NCBI GenBank assembly: GCA_018970085.1
Contig: JAGWXD010000029.1
Location: 1 to 39,683, forward strand
From: Cyanobacteria bacterium REEB459
Lineage (GTDB): Bacteria > Cyanobacteriota > Cyanobacteriia > Phormidesmidales > Phormidesmidaceae
Reading direction: 5' to 3'
DNA: 39,683 nt
The notes beneath the pieces are model-generated. The model was not told the origin of the DNA. It made no database searches and saw only the letters and a program-made list of their open reading frames with translations. The position numbers and the translations under genes were made by a program. Shown here in pieces: positions 23,866 to 32,101 of the stretch; the stretch's first letter is position 1; each line of letters opens with the position of its first letter.

Positions 23866-25395
23866 CTAACCTAACTTGGCCGCCAGCTCTTGTTTGATGC
23901 GATTTAAGATTGAGCGCTCATCCAGGTTATCTAAAATCCGCTGAATCACCACCCGAGCCCCCCCCGGCCCCCAATTAGCCCCATTGGCCAGGTAGGTTTT
24001 AGCCACCTGGCCAATGCCGTAGGTAGATAGGCCAGCAATTCCGGCCTGGGTCAGGGCCACTGGCAGATAAGGAGCCAGGGTCAGACCACCGGTGCCAATG
24101 GCGGCGGCTCCTAAGAGTCCCTTCACAGAGCTCAGTCCCAGGTTAACCAGTAACTCACTCAAAGATAGCCCCCCCAGCCCCAGGGCAATCTGGCGCAGTA
24201 GTTTCAGGGCCCCGACCTGGGTCATAGGCAGGCCGTACAGCCTGGCCAGGGCCAGAATCAATGCCACGTCAATCACCGCACCACTGAACAGATCGGCCGC
24301 CGTTACCGGGTTCAGAGCTACGGCAACGGCCTTGATCATCGCCCCATTCCAGATCAAGTCATGGGCACTGCGATCGCAAAGTTGACCTTTGCGCTCCAAC
24401 AGGTCAGCGGTCACCCCACTGGCGTAGAGCAAACTATTTAAGGCAACCAGGGCCTTACCCTCGCGCTGCAAGATATCTAAAATTTTCATTTTCAAGTCCC
24501 CCACCAGGGGGTCTCCCCGCTGCAGATGATGGTCCACCGAGCCATCCGGGTGGGCTAGGGGCTGTACTACCAGGGGGGCTGCCGCCGCCATGACAATTTC
24601 ATCCGGTGAGATCAGGTCTTGCAGGTGGTGGTCTTGCAGAGCGGCATAGATCTGCTGGCGGTCTATCCCGGGTAACTGATCAATCTTATTAACCACCAAC
24701 AGAATGGGTTTACTCGCCTGGCGTAGAGTTTTGAGGGCTTCGTACTCAACCCGGGTGAGGTCACCGGCCACCACAAATAAAATCAAATCTGCCTGACGGG
24801 CGGTGCGTTGAGCCAGAGCTTCCCGGTCCTGACCGTCGATTTCTTCCAGCCCCGGGGTATCGATCAGCTCCACCCGCGAGGCCCCCAGGCCGGGCAGGGC
24901 TACCCGCTTCCAGCCCGAGTCTTCCCCTGGCTCAGGCTGGAGTTCCCAGGTCACCCCCTCGACCCTCTGGGTAACGCCGTGGGTAGGTCCGGTGGCAAAC
25001 AGAGGTTGACCAGCCAGGGCATTGAGCAAGGAGGATTTACCCCGTCCCACTAGTCCAAACACGGCAATATGCACCACCGTATGCTCCAGCTTGGTATTTA
25101 ACCCCACTAATTGCTCCAAGACTTGATCTAGGCCCTGACGCTCCCGGGGACTGAGATTAAGGCGTTCCACCAGTCGTCCCAGAGCCTCCTGGGCCTGCCC
25201 ATAGTTAACATCATCCTGGATCTGCTGGAAATCTCCTACCACCTGGTCTAGTTCAGCGGCCAGCTGGTCCCAGGCCGGATCGACCGCTCCGGGCAAGTCC
25301 CCCTGGGCTTCTGGCCAGCTAAGCATGGCCTCTACCTCCTCCCAGGGGAGGACCTGGCCGGGGTCAGCAGGGGAGGTGGAGTCGGGGTGAGTCAT
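23866..25395 (-). CDS. Era/TrmE-like GTPase with hydrophobic C-terminal (DUF697-type) region
   Basis: Protein of 509 residues. GTPase motifs: G1 GLVGRGKSS (114-122), G2 near GPTHGVTQRV, G3 DTPG (179-182) and G4 NKID (236-239), with the G1 loop variant GRGKSS rather than GxxGxGKS typical of many relatives but seen in this class. The N-terminal 100 residues are helical with acidic charge. The C-terminal 180 residues alternate hydrophobic helices (KAVAVALNPVTAADLFSGAV, LILALARLYG, ALGLGGLSLSEL, GLLGAAAIGTGGLTLAPYLP), the pattern of DUF697/HSR1-related membrane-associated GTPases common in cyanobacteria. Role unknown; membrane remodelling or ribosome-related jobs are both possible. It is monocistronic. 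Confidence 0.85.
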   Translation of the reverse strand: MTHPDSTSPADPGQVLPWEEVEAMLSWPEAQGDLPGAVDPAWDQLAAELDQVVGDFQQIQDDVNYGQAQEALGRLVERLNLSPRERQGLDQVLEQLVGLNTKLEHTVVHIAVFGLVGRGKSSLLNALAGQPLFATGPTHGVTQRVEGVTWELQPEPGEDSGWKRVALPGLGASRVELIDTPGLEEIDGQDREALAQRTARQADLILFVVAGDLTRVEYEALKTLRQASKPILLVVNKIDQLPGIDRQQIYAALQDHHLQDLISPDEIVMAAAAPLVVQPLAHPDGSVDHHLQRGDPLVGDLKMKILDILQREGKALVALNSLLYASGVTADLLERKGQLCDRSAHDLIWNGAMIKAVAVALNPVTAADLFSGAVIDVALILALARLYGLPMTQVGALKLLRQIALGLGGLSLSELLVNLGLSSVKGLLGAAAIGTGGLTLAPYLPVALTQAGIAGLSTYGIGQVAKTYLANGANWGPGGARVVIQRILDNLDERSILNRIKQELAAKLG

Positions 25396-25664
25396 CGGGT
25401 GAGGGCCAGGAAAGGGGAGCCGCTAATGGCCTGATTCCAGCATAGCGAAGTCAATAGTTTATGGAACAGTGAGGATAACCCCAGGGGCTGGGCCTCAGGA
25501 GTGATCGGCCACTGAAGCAAACCCGCCAGAGCGATAAATTCTTAAAAGGGCTCCCCCTAATTCCAGTTGAATGAGAGAATATTGGCAAGAAGTTGTTGTC
25601 GCCGTAGAAGCGCCCCTTCCGATGCCGGCATCTCTGCTAAATCTATCAGGTTACATCCCTATCT

Positions 25665-26111
25665 ATGGAGTTTAAAACACCAGGTCAGGCAGAAGTTTAT
25701 CAGCGGATTTTACCCTGGATGCATGAATTGTTTGGGGATTCCCTGGTGGTTTTTGAAGATGAACCGCTTTTAATCGTCAATTTTGGCTCCGCCGTGGCCT
25801 CCACCCGGGTGGTGCCCTGGTATCAAGAAGAAACCCTGATTACTACCCGCTCCTACGTTGTCACCGATATTCAAATTACCGCCGAGTTAAGCTACTACCT
25901 GCTGCGAGAAAATAACAGTATCTATTTTGGTCGCTTTGCCTACGACTCTGAGGATGACATTGTTTTTGAGCATAGCCTGGCGGGCACAGCCTGCGATCGC
26001 CTGGCCCTGAATCATTCTGTCATCACCGTGGTACGCATCGCCGACACCTACGATGACGAGATTGTCGCTCGCTGGGGCGGCCAGCGCGCCCTTGATCGCT
26101 GGGCATCCTAG
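25665..26111 (+). CDS. YbjN-like (CesT/YbjN fold) protein
   Basis: Predicted 148-residue cytoplasmic protein. It carries the YbjN-like sequence LSYYLLRENNSIYFGRFAYDSEDDIVFEHSLAG (here in pieces: LSYYLLRENNSIYFGRF, then DIVFEHSLAG), followed by a helix with VVRIADTYDDEIVARWGG. This matches the 'low-complexity-free beta meander then amphipathic helix' form of type III secretion chaperone-like proteins in cyanobacteria. It is distinct from the protein at 7435 but of similar class. It is 39 bases upstream of lnt on the same strand, so co-transcription is likely. No experimental role known to me. Confidence 0.7.
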   Translation: MEFKTPGQAEVYQRILPWMHELFGDSLVVFEDEPLLIVNFGSAVASTRVVPWYQEETLITTRSYVVTDIQITAELSYYLLRENNSIYFGRFAYDSEDDIVFEHSLAGTACDRLALNHSVITVVRIADTYDDEIVARWGGQRALDRWAS

Positions 26112-26150
26112 CCCCGCTACCCGCCTAACTCTCCACCCCACCGGTTTCCC

Positions 26151-27755
26151 ATGGTCCGATTTTGGCGATCTTCCCCGGAGCAGCTCCGCCCCTGGCAGCG
26201 CCTGCTGCTGGCCGCCGGTAGCGGCGGCCTCACCGCCCTGGCCCTGCCCCCCGTCAGCCTCTGGCCTCTGGCCTGGATTAGCCTGATTCCCCTATGGTGG
26301 CTGGGGCTGGCAGCCCCAGCCCTACCCTGGTGGCAGGCGCCCATCTGGGGCTTGAGCTGGGGTCTAGCCTACTACGGGCTTTCCTTGGTCTGGATTACCC
26401 ATCTCCATCCCCTGATGTGGTTGGGGATTCCCTGGCTCAGCAGTCTGGCGATCGCCCTGGGGGCCTGGGCCTTTATCACCCTCTGGGGGTCTCTCTGTAT
26501 AGCCCTCTGGAGCCTGGGACTATGGGGACTGGTGCGTTACTGGCCTCACCATCGGCGGCTGCATCTGTTGGGGGGAGCCGCTCTGTGGTGTGGCCTGGAG
26601 GCTGGCCGCAATGCCTCGCCCCTGGACTGGTCACCCCTGAGCCTGACCCAAAGCCCTGGCAATCTTTGGATTTTACACCTGGCCCGGTTCTCAGGCCCAG
26701 CGGTGATTACCGCCCTGCTGGTAGTTGTCAATGGCCTGGGGGCCGAGCTGCTTTACCATCGTCGCCTGCCCCAGACTGGTGCCTGGCTCAGGGCCCATCG
26801 CCCCAGTCTAGTGGTGGGGCTGGGCCTGATTGTGACGATGTCGGCCACCGGGTGTGGTCTCTACTACCAGACCAACCCGGACCAAGGGACTGAGATTCTA
26901 CACCTGGGCCTGATCCAGGGGAATATTCCGACTCGCCAGAAGCTCACTCTGGCTGGAGTCAGGCAGGCCCTGGAAGTCTACAGCCAGGGCTATAAAACCT
27001 TGGCCCGGGCTGGGGTGGATGCGGTGCTGACACCGGAGGGAGCGGTGCCGGTCACCTGGCAAGAGGGCAGTCCCTCCACCCGCCTGTTGACCACCCTGGT
27101 GCGCCAGACCGGCACGCCCCTGTGGCTAGGAACCTTTGCCGCGCTGGCCCCTGGCCAGCCCGGATCCTACACCCAAAGTCTGCTAGAAATAGGCCCCGAT
27201 GGCCATATCCATGGCCGTTACAACAAGGTGCAATTAGTTCCCCTGGGGGAATACATTCCCCTGTCTGCCTGGTTGGGTAAACTGATTAATCGCCTCTCTC
27301 CCCTGGATAGCTACCTGGTTCCTGGGCAACCTCACCAGCGCTTTAGTACCCTGAGCGGCGTAGCCGCCGTGGGAATCTGCTATGAATCGGCCTACAGTCG
27401 GCTGTTTCGAGACCAGGTTCGGGCCGGTGCAGAGTTTATTGTCACCAGTTCTAACAATGATCCCTATCCCCTGGCCATGATGAGGCAGCACCACGGTCTG
27501 GATGTGCTGCGGGCGATCGAGGCCGATCGCTGGGCCCTGCGGGTGACCAATACGGGGTTATCAGCCCTGGTGGATAGCCATGGTCATACCCGCTGGCAGG
27601 GGTCGCCCCATGATCAGGTGCTTTACCAGGCCAGCCTTTATCGTCGCCATAGCCAGACGACCTACGTCGCCTGGGGAGATTGGCTCACCCCCCTGTTACT
27701 GGGCCTGACCACAGTCTGGGGCCTGGGCCTGAAAATCTTCGTCAAATCACCATGA
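26151..27755 (+). CDS. lnt: Apolipoprotein N-acyltransferase
   Basis: Inner-membrane enzyme of 534 residues that adds the third acyl chain to lipoprotein N-termini. The first 230 residues carry about six membrane spans. The periplasmic nitrilase-like domain has the catalytic triad in context: Glu296 in LTPEGAVPVTW, Lys359 in RYNKVQLVPLGEYIPL and Cys410 in GICYESAYSRLFR. Additional marks are GLIQGNIPTRQKL, NNDPYPLAMMRQHH, LRAIEADRWALRVTNTG and a final membrane span (LTPLLLGLTTVWGLGLKIF). ATG 26151 follows the YbjN-like gene by 39 bases. Presence fits the predicted lipoprotein at 21868. Confidence 0.96.
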   Translation: MVRFWRSSPEQLRPWQRLLLAAGSGGLTALALPPVSLWPLAWISLIPLWWLGLAAPALPWWQAPIWGLSWGLAYYGLSLVWITHLHPLMWLGIPWLSSLAIALGAWAFITLWGSLCIALWSLGLWGLVRYWPHHRRLHLLGGAALWCGLEAGRNASPLDWSPLSLTQSPGNLWILHLARFSGPAVITALLVVVNGLGAELLYHRRLPQTGAWLRAHRPSLVVGLGLIVTMSATGCGLYYQTNPDQGTEILHLGLIQGNIPTRQKLTLAGVRQALEVYSQGYKTLARAGVDAVLTPEGAVPVTWQEGSPSTRLLTTLVRQTGTPLWLGTFAALAPGQPGSYTQSLLEIGPDGHIHGRYNKVQLVPLGEYIPLSAWLGKLINRLSPLDSYLVPGQPHQRFSTLSGVAAVGICYESAYSRLFRDQVRAGAEFIVTSSNNDPYPLAMMRQHHGLDVLRAIEADRWALRVTNTGLSALVDSHGHTRWQGSPHDQVLYQASLYRRHSQTTYVAWGDWLTPLLLGLTTVWGLGLKIFVKSP

Positions 27756-27798
27756 TTAAATCCCTGTAAGTTCTTCCAATCTTTATGGGGGCCTGGGT

Positions 27799-28131
27799 AT
27801 GCTTGATAGCAGGTTGGTTACCCGTTCTTCCCTGGCCCCTTCCATGTCCGAGTCCCTATCCGCCCTCGCCCCTGAAGCCCTTCTGTTTTATAAGATCTCC
27901 ACAGAAGGCGGAAGCATTTGCCTGCGAATTTGGGACAATGGCCTGCATCCAGATGGGCCTGGGTACGCCTTTATTGTCAACTGGCGGGTGGCTACCATCG
28001 CTCAAGCTCGTCATCGGTTGCTTCAGCACCTGGCCCTAAACGGTACCAGTCTGGCCTGTGATCAAGATGATTTACCCATGAAGGGTCGGGTCCGCCTGCT
28101 CAATCACCCCACCTGGAACCAGCAGGGTTAA
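27799..28131 (+). CDS. Unknown small protein
   Basis: Predicted 110 residues from ATG 27799, or 95 from ATG 27844 (the first 15 residues are basic and variable-looking). The body is a plausible alpha/beta fold: ALLFYKISTEGGSICLRIWDN, YAFIVNWRVATIAQARHRLL, HLALNGTSLACDQDDLP, RVRLLNHPTW. No recognised family, signal peptide or membrane span. It is 43 bases after lnt on the same strand and convergent with the helicase gene, 37 bases apart; it could be part of the lnt transcript. Sequence composition is like that of neighbouring real genes. Confidence 0.6.
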   Translation: MLDSRLVTRSSLAPSMSESLSALAPEALLFYKISTEGGSICLRIWDNGLHPDGPGYAFIVNWRVATIAQARHRLLQHLALNGTSLACDQDDLPMKGRVRLLNHPTWNQQG

Positions 28132-28168
28132 GGGCCAGGGACTAGTTGCCGGGTTTTCCCTGGGGGCT

Positions 28169-30838
28169 TCAGCTGACCTCTTCGTTGACCGGAAACCGAT
28201 TTAACAGCTCAGCCGCTATTCGGGCATGGTGGCGCAGGCGATCGCTAATGTAGGGTACATGGGGAATTTGGGACAGTAGGTCAAGGGTGCGTCGCAGGAT
28301 ACGGACAATATCTCCTTCATCCAGGCTGGCGTGGCTACAAAGACTGCCCCAGTCTACCTGCAGGGCCCACTGTTCCACCAGGGGCACTAGGTCGTACTCC
28401 AACCAGATCGGGGCCAGAATGCGTAGCCGCTGCTGTTGTTGAAACAGTTGGCGGCGCAGACTATGGAGCTCCCCCAGGGTCTCTTCAACCTGGGCAGAGA
28501 GTTGATAGCGGCACCAGCTATCGGGACGGGAATTTTCTGTCACCAGGGCGGCACAGGCGGCGGCCAGTTGAGCCGGCTGGAGCTGATCAAACTCTCCTGA
28601 AGCCAGGGCCAGGGCTAGCCACAGCTCATTTTCTCCACGAATGGCGGCGGCTATTTCTCCCAATTCACTGGGACGGTTATCCACCAGCGCCCCAAAGTGC
28701 TTGAGAACCGCCATGATGTGCAAAAATTCCTGCCAGTAGCGACCGCCATATTGCCCCAGTTTTGCCTGCCGGTCTGCTAGCTCCTGGCCCAGGGTCTGAA
28801 GATGTTTCTGGCGCTTCAGCAGGTGACTAGGATTCTCCCAGGATTGGGCCGGGTGCTGGTTTAGCTGATTTTCTAGAGCTTTGACCTGGTCGTGCTGATG
28901 CTTTACCTCAGGAGCCAGATCGGCCAGGGTGGGAGGAGTCGCGATCGCCGCCGCCAGGGGGGCAGTTTGATCGTTGCCGCGGCGGTACTGACCCGCGATC
29001 GGCGAGAGCTCTGCCGGCGGTACCAGCCGGTCCACCGCCTGCAATCGAGGAATATCGGCATGGAGCCCCACCACGTCGGCAGCACTAACGACGTACCAGC
29101 AATTGGTCTGGGTCAAACACACCAGGTAAGGAAACTGCCCCGACCCAGCCACCCGGGTGACCAGCACCGCCGGTAGCGGCTCAGCGGTGGGGATATGCTT
29201 GCCCTTGAGGGAGAGCAGGGTGCCCGGAATGGCAAAGGGCACCACCCCAGCGATATCCTCTGCCAGCACAGCGGCAGCCTGCTGCTGCAACAGCTTCAGC
29301 AGCCGTCGGTCTTCCTTCAGGCGCTCTTTGAGTTTGGCGTAGTCAGCCAGAATATCAGAGTCAACCCTCTCTAGTTGGAACTGATGGCGGGCAATCTCCT
29401 GCTCCAGTCGCTTAATTTCCTCCTGCTGGGGTTGCAGGTGCAGACTGGCCAGGTATTGGCCAAAGCTGCGCTCAATCAGGTCTCTGGCTTCCTCCAGGCT
29501 GTGGGTTTGGAGCAAGTTAAGCACCATACCATAGCTGGGGGTGAATTGGCTGACCAGGGGGTCGGCCCCAGAGGTGGCCAGATGAACCGCCTCGCGCCAG
29601 CCCTCGAAGGGGCTATCGATGGTGACCACATAGCCCTGCTGGTCCATGCCCCGCCGCCCGGCTCGGCCGGCCATTTGCAAAAACTCTGAGGAGGTCAGCA
29701 GGCGATGACCGCTATCAGTGCGTTTCGATAGACTGGCGATGACGGTAGTCCGGGCTGGCATGTTGATGCCAGCCGCCAGGGTTTCAGTGGCAAAGACCAC
29801 CTTAATCAGTCCAGCCTGAAACAGCTCCTCCACCAATCCCTTCCAGAGGGGCAAAATGCCAGCATGGTGGGCTGCGATGCCCCGATACAGGGGATCCACC
29901 TGCCCGGACCGGCCGGCATCGGGATTATGGGCCAAAAAGGTGTCAATCCGTTGTTTCAGGTCCTCTGCTTCGCGGTCATTGACCAGGGACAGACCACTGA
30001 GTTCATCGACGGCTTTATCACAGCCCCGACGGCTAAAAATAAAGTAAATTGCTGGCAGCATATCCCGCTGTTGCAATTGATTTAACACAAAGGGTAGACC
30101 TACTCGCTGACCCGGTTGGCGGGGTTGACGGGGCTGGCGGCGATGCTTTTTGAGTTGGGGATTTACTTTGGTCTGACTACTATCTAGCAGGGGCACCAGT
30201 CGGTTGTTGGTGCAGTAGTAAAACTGTAAGGGAACCGGGCGAAAGTCTGAGTAAATTAGTTCAGTGGGGCCATGCACCTGGTGCAGCCAATCGGTTAACT
30301 GACCACTATTTTCTACTGTGGCAGAGAGGGCCAGCAGCTGAATTTCGCGGGGACAGTAGATAATCGATTCCTCCCAGACCGTTCCCCGCTGGCGATCGTT
30401 CATGTAGTGACATTCGTCTAACACCACCGCCTCGACCTGCTGCAGGGTGGTGCCGGTTTCACCAATGCGGGTGCCGTAGAGCATGTTGCGAAAGATTTCG
30501 GTGGTCATCACCACGATCGCCGCATCCCGGTTAATGGAGAGGTCTCCCGTTAGTAGCCCCACCTGCTGATCGCCAAACTGCTGGCGAAAATCCCGCAGTT
30601 TCTGGTTAGACAGAGCCTTCAGGGGGGTGGTATAAAAAACCCGTTTACCGTGGGCCAGGGCGCGATAAATGGCGTATTCTCCGACCAGGGTTTTACCAGA
30701 GCCGGTGGGGGCGCACACGACTACAGATTTACCGCTGTCTAAAGCGGCGATCGCCTGGTATTGAAAATCATCCAGGGGAAAGGGAAACAGATCACTAGGG
30801 TGGGGCACTGGATTATGATTACAGGGGAGTGTCACCAT
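28169..30838 (-). CDS. Ski2/Mtr4-like DExH-box RNA helicase
   Basis: Large ATP-dependent helicase (889 residues from ATG 30838; the frame extends 17 more to 30889, less likely). Motifs: Q-type FPLDDFQYQAI, Walker A APTGSGKT (residues 60-67 of the longer frame), TTPLKALSNQK, DECH (158-161), SAT (189-191), FATETLAAGINMPART and QMAGRAGRRGMDQQG (405-419). A charged patch KKHRRQPRQPRQPGQR around 247-262 may bind RNA. The C-terminal 250 residues match the DSHCT-type helical end (LGEIAAAIRGENELWLALAL, SLDEGDIVRILRRTLDLLSQI). This is the Ski2-like subfamily widespread in cyanobacteria and plants (in RNA surveillance or processing). It is monocistronic, divergent from dnaJ. Confidence 0.93.
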   Translation of the reverse strand: MVTLPCNHNPVPHPSDLFPFPLDDFQYQAIAALDSGKSVVVCAPTGSGKTLVGEYAIYRALAHGKRVFYTTPLKALSNQKLRDFRQQFGDQQVGLLTGDLSINRDAAIVVMTTEIFRNMLYGTRIGETGTTLQQVEAVVLDECHYMNDRQRGTVWEESIIYCPREIQLLALSATVENSGQLTDWLHQVHGPTELIYSDFRPVPLQFYYCTNNRLVPLLDSSQTKVNPQLKKHRRQPRQPRQPGQRVGLPFVLNQLQQRDMLPAIYFIFSRRGCDKAVDELSGLSLVNDREAEDLKQRIDTFLAHNPDAGRSGQVDPLYRGIAAHHAGILPLWKGLVEELFQAGLIKVVFATETLAAGINMPARTTVIASLSKRTDSGHRLLTSSEFLQMAGRAGRRGMDQQGYVVTIDSPFEGWREAVHLATSGADPLVSQFTPSYGMVLNLLQTHSLEEARDLIERSFGQYLASLHLQPQQEEIKRLEQEIARHQFQLERVDSDILADYAKLKERLKEDRRLLKLLQQQAAAVLAEDIAGVVPFAIPGTLLSLKGKHIPTAEPLPAVLVTRVAGSGQFPYLVCLTQTNCWYVVSAADVVGLHADIPRLQAVDRLVPPAELSPIAGQYRRGNDQTAPLAAAIATPPTLADLAPEVKHQHDQVKALENQLNQHPAQSWENPSHLLKRQKHLQTLGQELADRQAKLGQYGGRYWQEFLHIMAVLKHFGALVDNRPSELGEIAAAIRGENELWLALALASGEFDQLQPAQLAAACAALVTENSRPDSWCRYQLSAQVEETLGELHSLRRQLFQQQQRLRILAPIWLEYDLVPLVEQWALQVDWGSLCSHASLDEGDIVRILRRTLDLLSQIPHVPYISDRLRHHARIAAELLNRFPVNEEVS

Positions 30839-31074
30839 TCTAATTTGCTCAGCTGAGGCTGACCCACCGGGGCCAACGGCAATAGGCAAACCTAGGGCTT
30901 GCCTCTGATGCTAGTGCCTGAGTTCGGTCCTTTGCAACCGGGGGCAAACATTAACCCTGGCCATGGCCGGCAGAGGCCGCTGGTGGAGCTGAAAAAGTTA
31001 CCCATTGGCAGAAAACCGAACTGTCCTCAGCGGTTGAGTTTGCTAGGCTAGAGCTACATCTAAGGAGGAATGCC

Positions 31075-32046
31075 ATGGCGGCCACTGGCTTCAAAGACTA
31101 CTATGCCCTGCTCGGGGTCAGCCGAACAGCCTCAACGGAGGAGATCAAGCAGTCCTTTCGGAAGCTGGCCCGTCAATATCATCCCGATGTTAACCCCGGA
31201 GACAAGGGGGCTGAGGCTAAATTTAAAGAAGTTAGCGAAGCCTACGAAGTCCTCTCTGACCCCGATAAGCGCAAAAAGTACGACCAGTTTGGTCAGTACT
31301 GGCAGCAGGCTGAGCGGGCTGGTGGCGCAACCTATGGCGGGGCACCAGGGGATATGGGGGGGTTTGACTTTAGTGGCTATGGCAGCTTTGACGAATTTAT
31401 TAATGAATTGCTGGGGCGTTTTGCTGGAGCCGCTCCGCGCAGCCGCAGTTATCCCTACGGCGGCGGTGGACCCACTGGATTTGGCTTTGACACCGGTGCC
31501 CCGGCCCAGTCCTTTGATCAAGAAGCCAATATCAGTCTTAGCTTTAGTGAGGCCTTCCATGGGGCCCAAAAGCGATTGCGCATTGGCACCGACGAGGTCG
31601 AGGTGCGGATTCCCCCAGGGGCCAGACAGGGCACCAAGGTGCGCCTCAAGGGTCGGGGACCGGCGCATCCCCACACCAAACAACGCGGCGATATTTATCT
31701 GGTGGTACAACTGACCCCCCATCCCCTATTTAAGTTGGAGGGAGATAATCTGGTCTGCGAAGTTCCCATTACCCCTGATGAAGCAGTCTTGGGAGGTAAA
31801 ATTGAGGTGCCCACCCCCGATGGCAGCGTTTCTATGCATCTGCCTGCAGCCACTAAATCGGGCCAGACCCTGCGTCTGCGGGGCAAGGGCTGGCCCCGGG
31901 CCAAGGGCGACCGGGGGGATCAGCTGGTCAGGGTGGTCATTTTGCCACCCACCCATCCCAGCGCTGAGGAGCGTCAGCTTTACGAGAAAATCCGCGATAG
32001 TCGTCGCGATCACCCCCGACAGGGGCTATTAGATCAAAGGCTGTAG
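31075..32046 (+). CDS. DnaJ-class co-chaperone lacking the zinc-finger domain (type II/CbpA-like)
   Basis: Hsp70 (DnaK) co-chaperone, 323 residues. J-domain at residues 8-70 with the essential HPD (36-38), then [18 protein letters not shown] Gly/Ala-rich linker (about 75-145: [21 protein letters not shown]) follows; there are no CxxCxGxG repeats, so it is not DnaJ proper. The C-terminal substrate-binding domains are [64 protein letters not shown]. The start is well fixed: TAAGGAGG about seven bases before ATG 31075 in CTAAGGAGGAATGCC. It begins a + run with slt and thf1. Confidence 0.94.
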   Translation: MAATGFKDYYALLGVSRTASTEEIKQSFRKLARQYHPDVNPGDKGAEAKFKEVSEAYEVLSDPDKRKKYDQFGQYWQQAERAGGATYGGAPGDMGGFDFSGYGSFDEFINELLGRFAGAAPRSRSYPYGGGGPTGFGFDTGAPAQSFDQEANISLSFSEAFHGAQKRLRIGTDEVEVRIPPGARQGTKVRLKGRGPAHPHTKQRGDIYLVVQLTPHPLFKLEGDNLVCEVPITPDEAVLGGKIEVPTPDGSVSMHLPAATKSGQTLRLRGKGWPRAKGDRGDQLVRVVILPPTHPSAEERQLYEKIRDSRRDHPRQGLLDQRL

Positions 32047-32101
32047 ACTTTTCTATGGCTGACTGTGACTGGATTTCTGCGGTAAGGTGCGACTGGTTGC
32101 C

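Noticed and set aside
31132-31722. Minus-strand frame of 196 residues inside dnaJ, and the + frame 31070-31714
   Set aside because: Both are shadows of the J-domain gene, whose motifs and strong ribosome binding site are clear.
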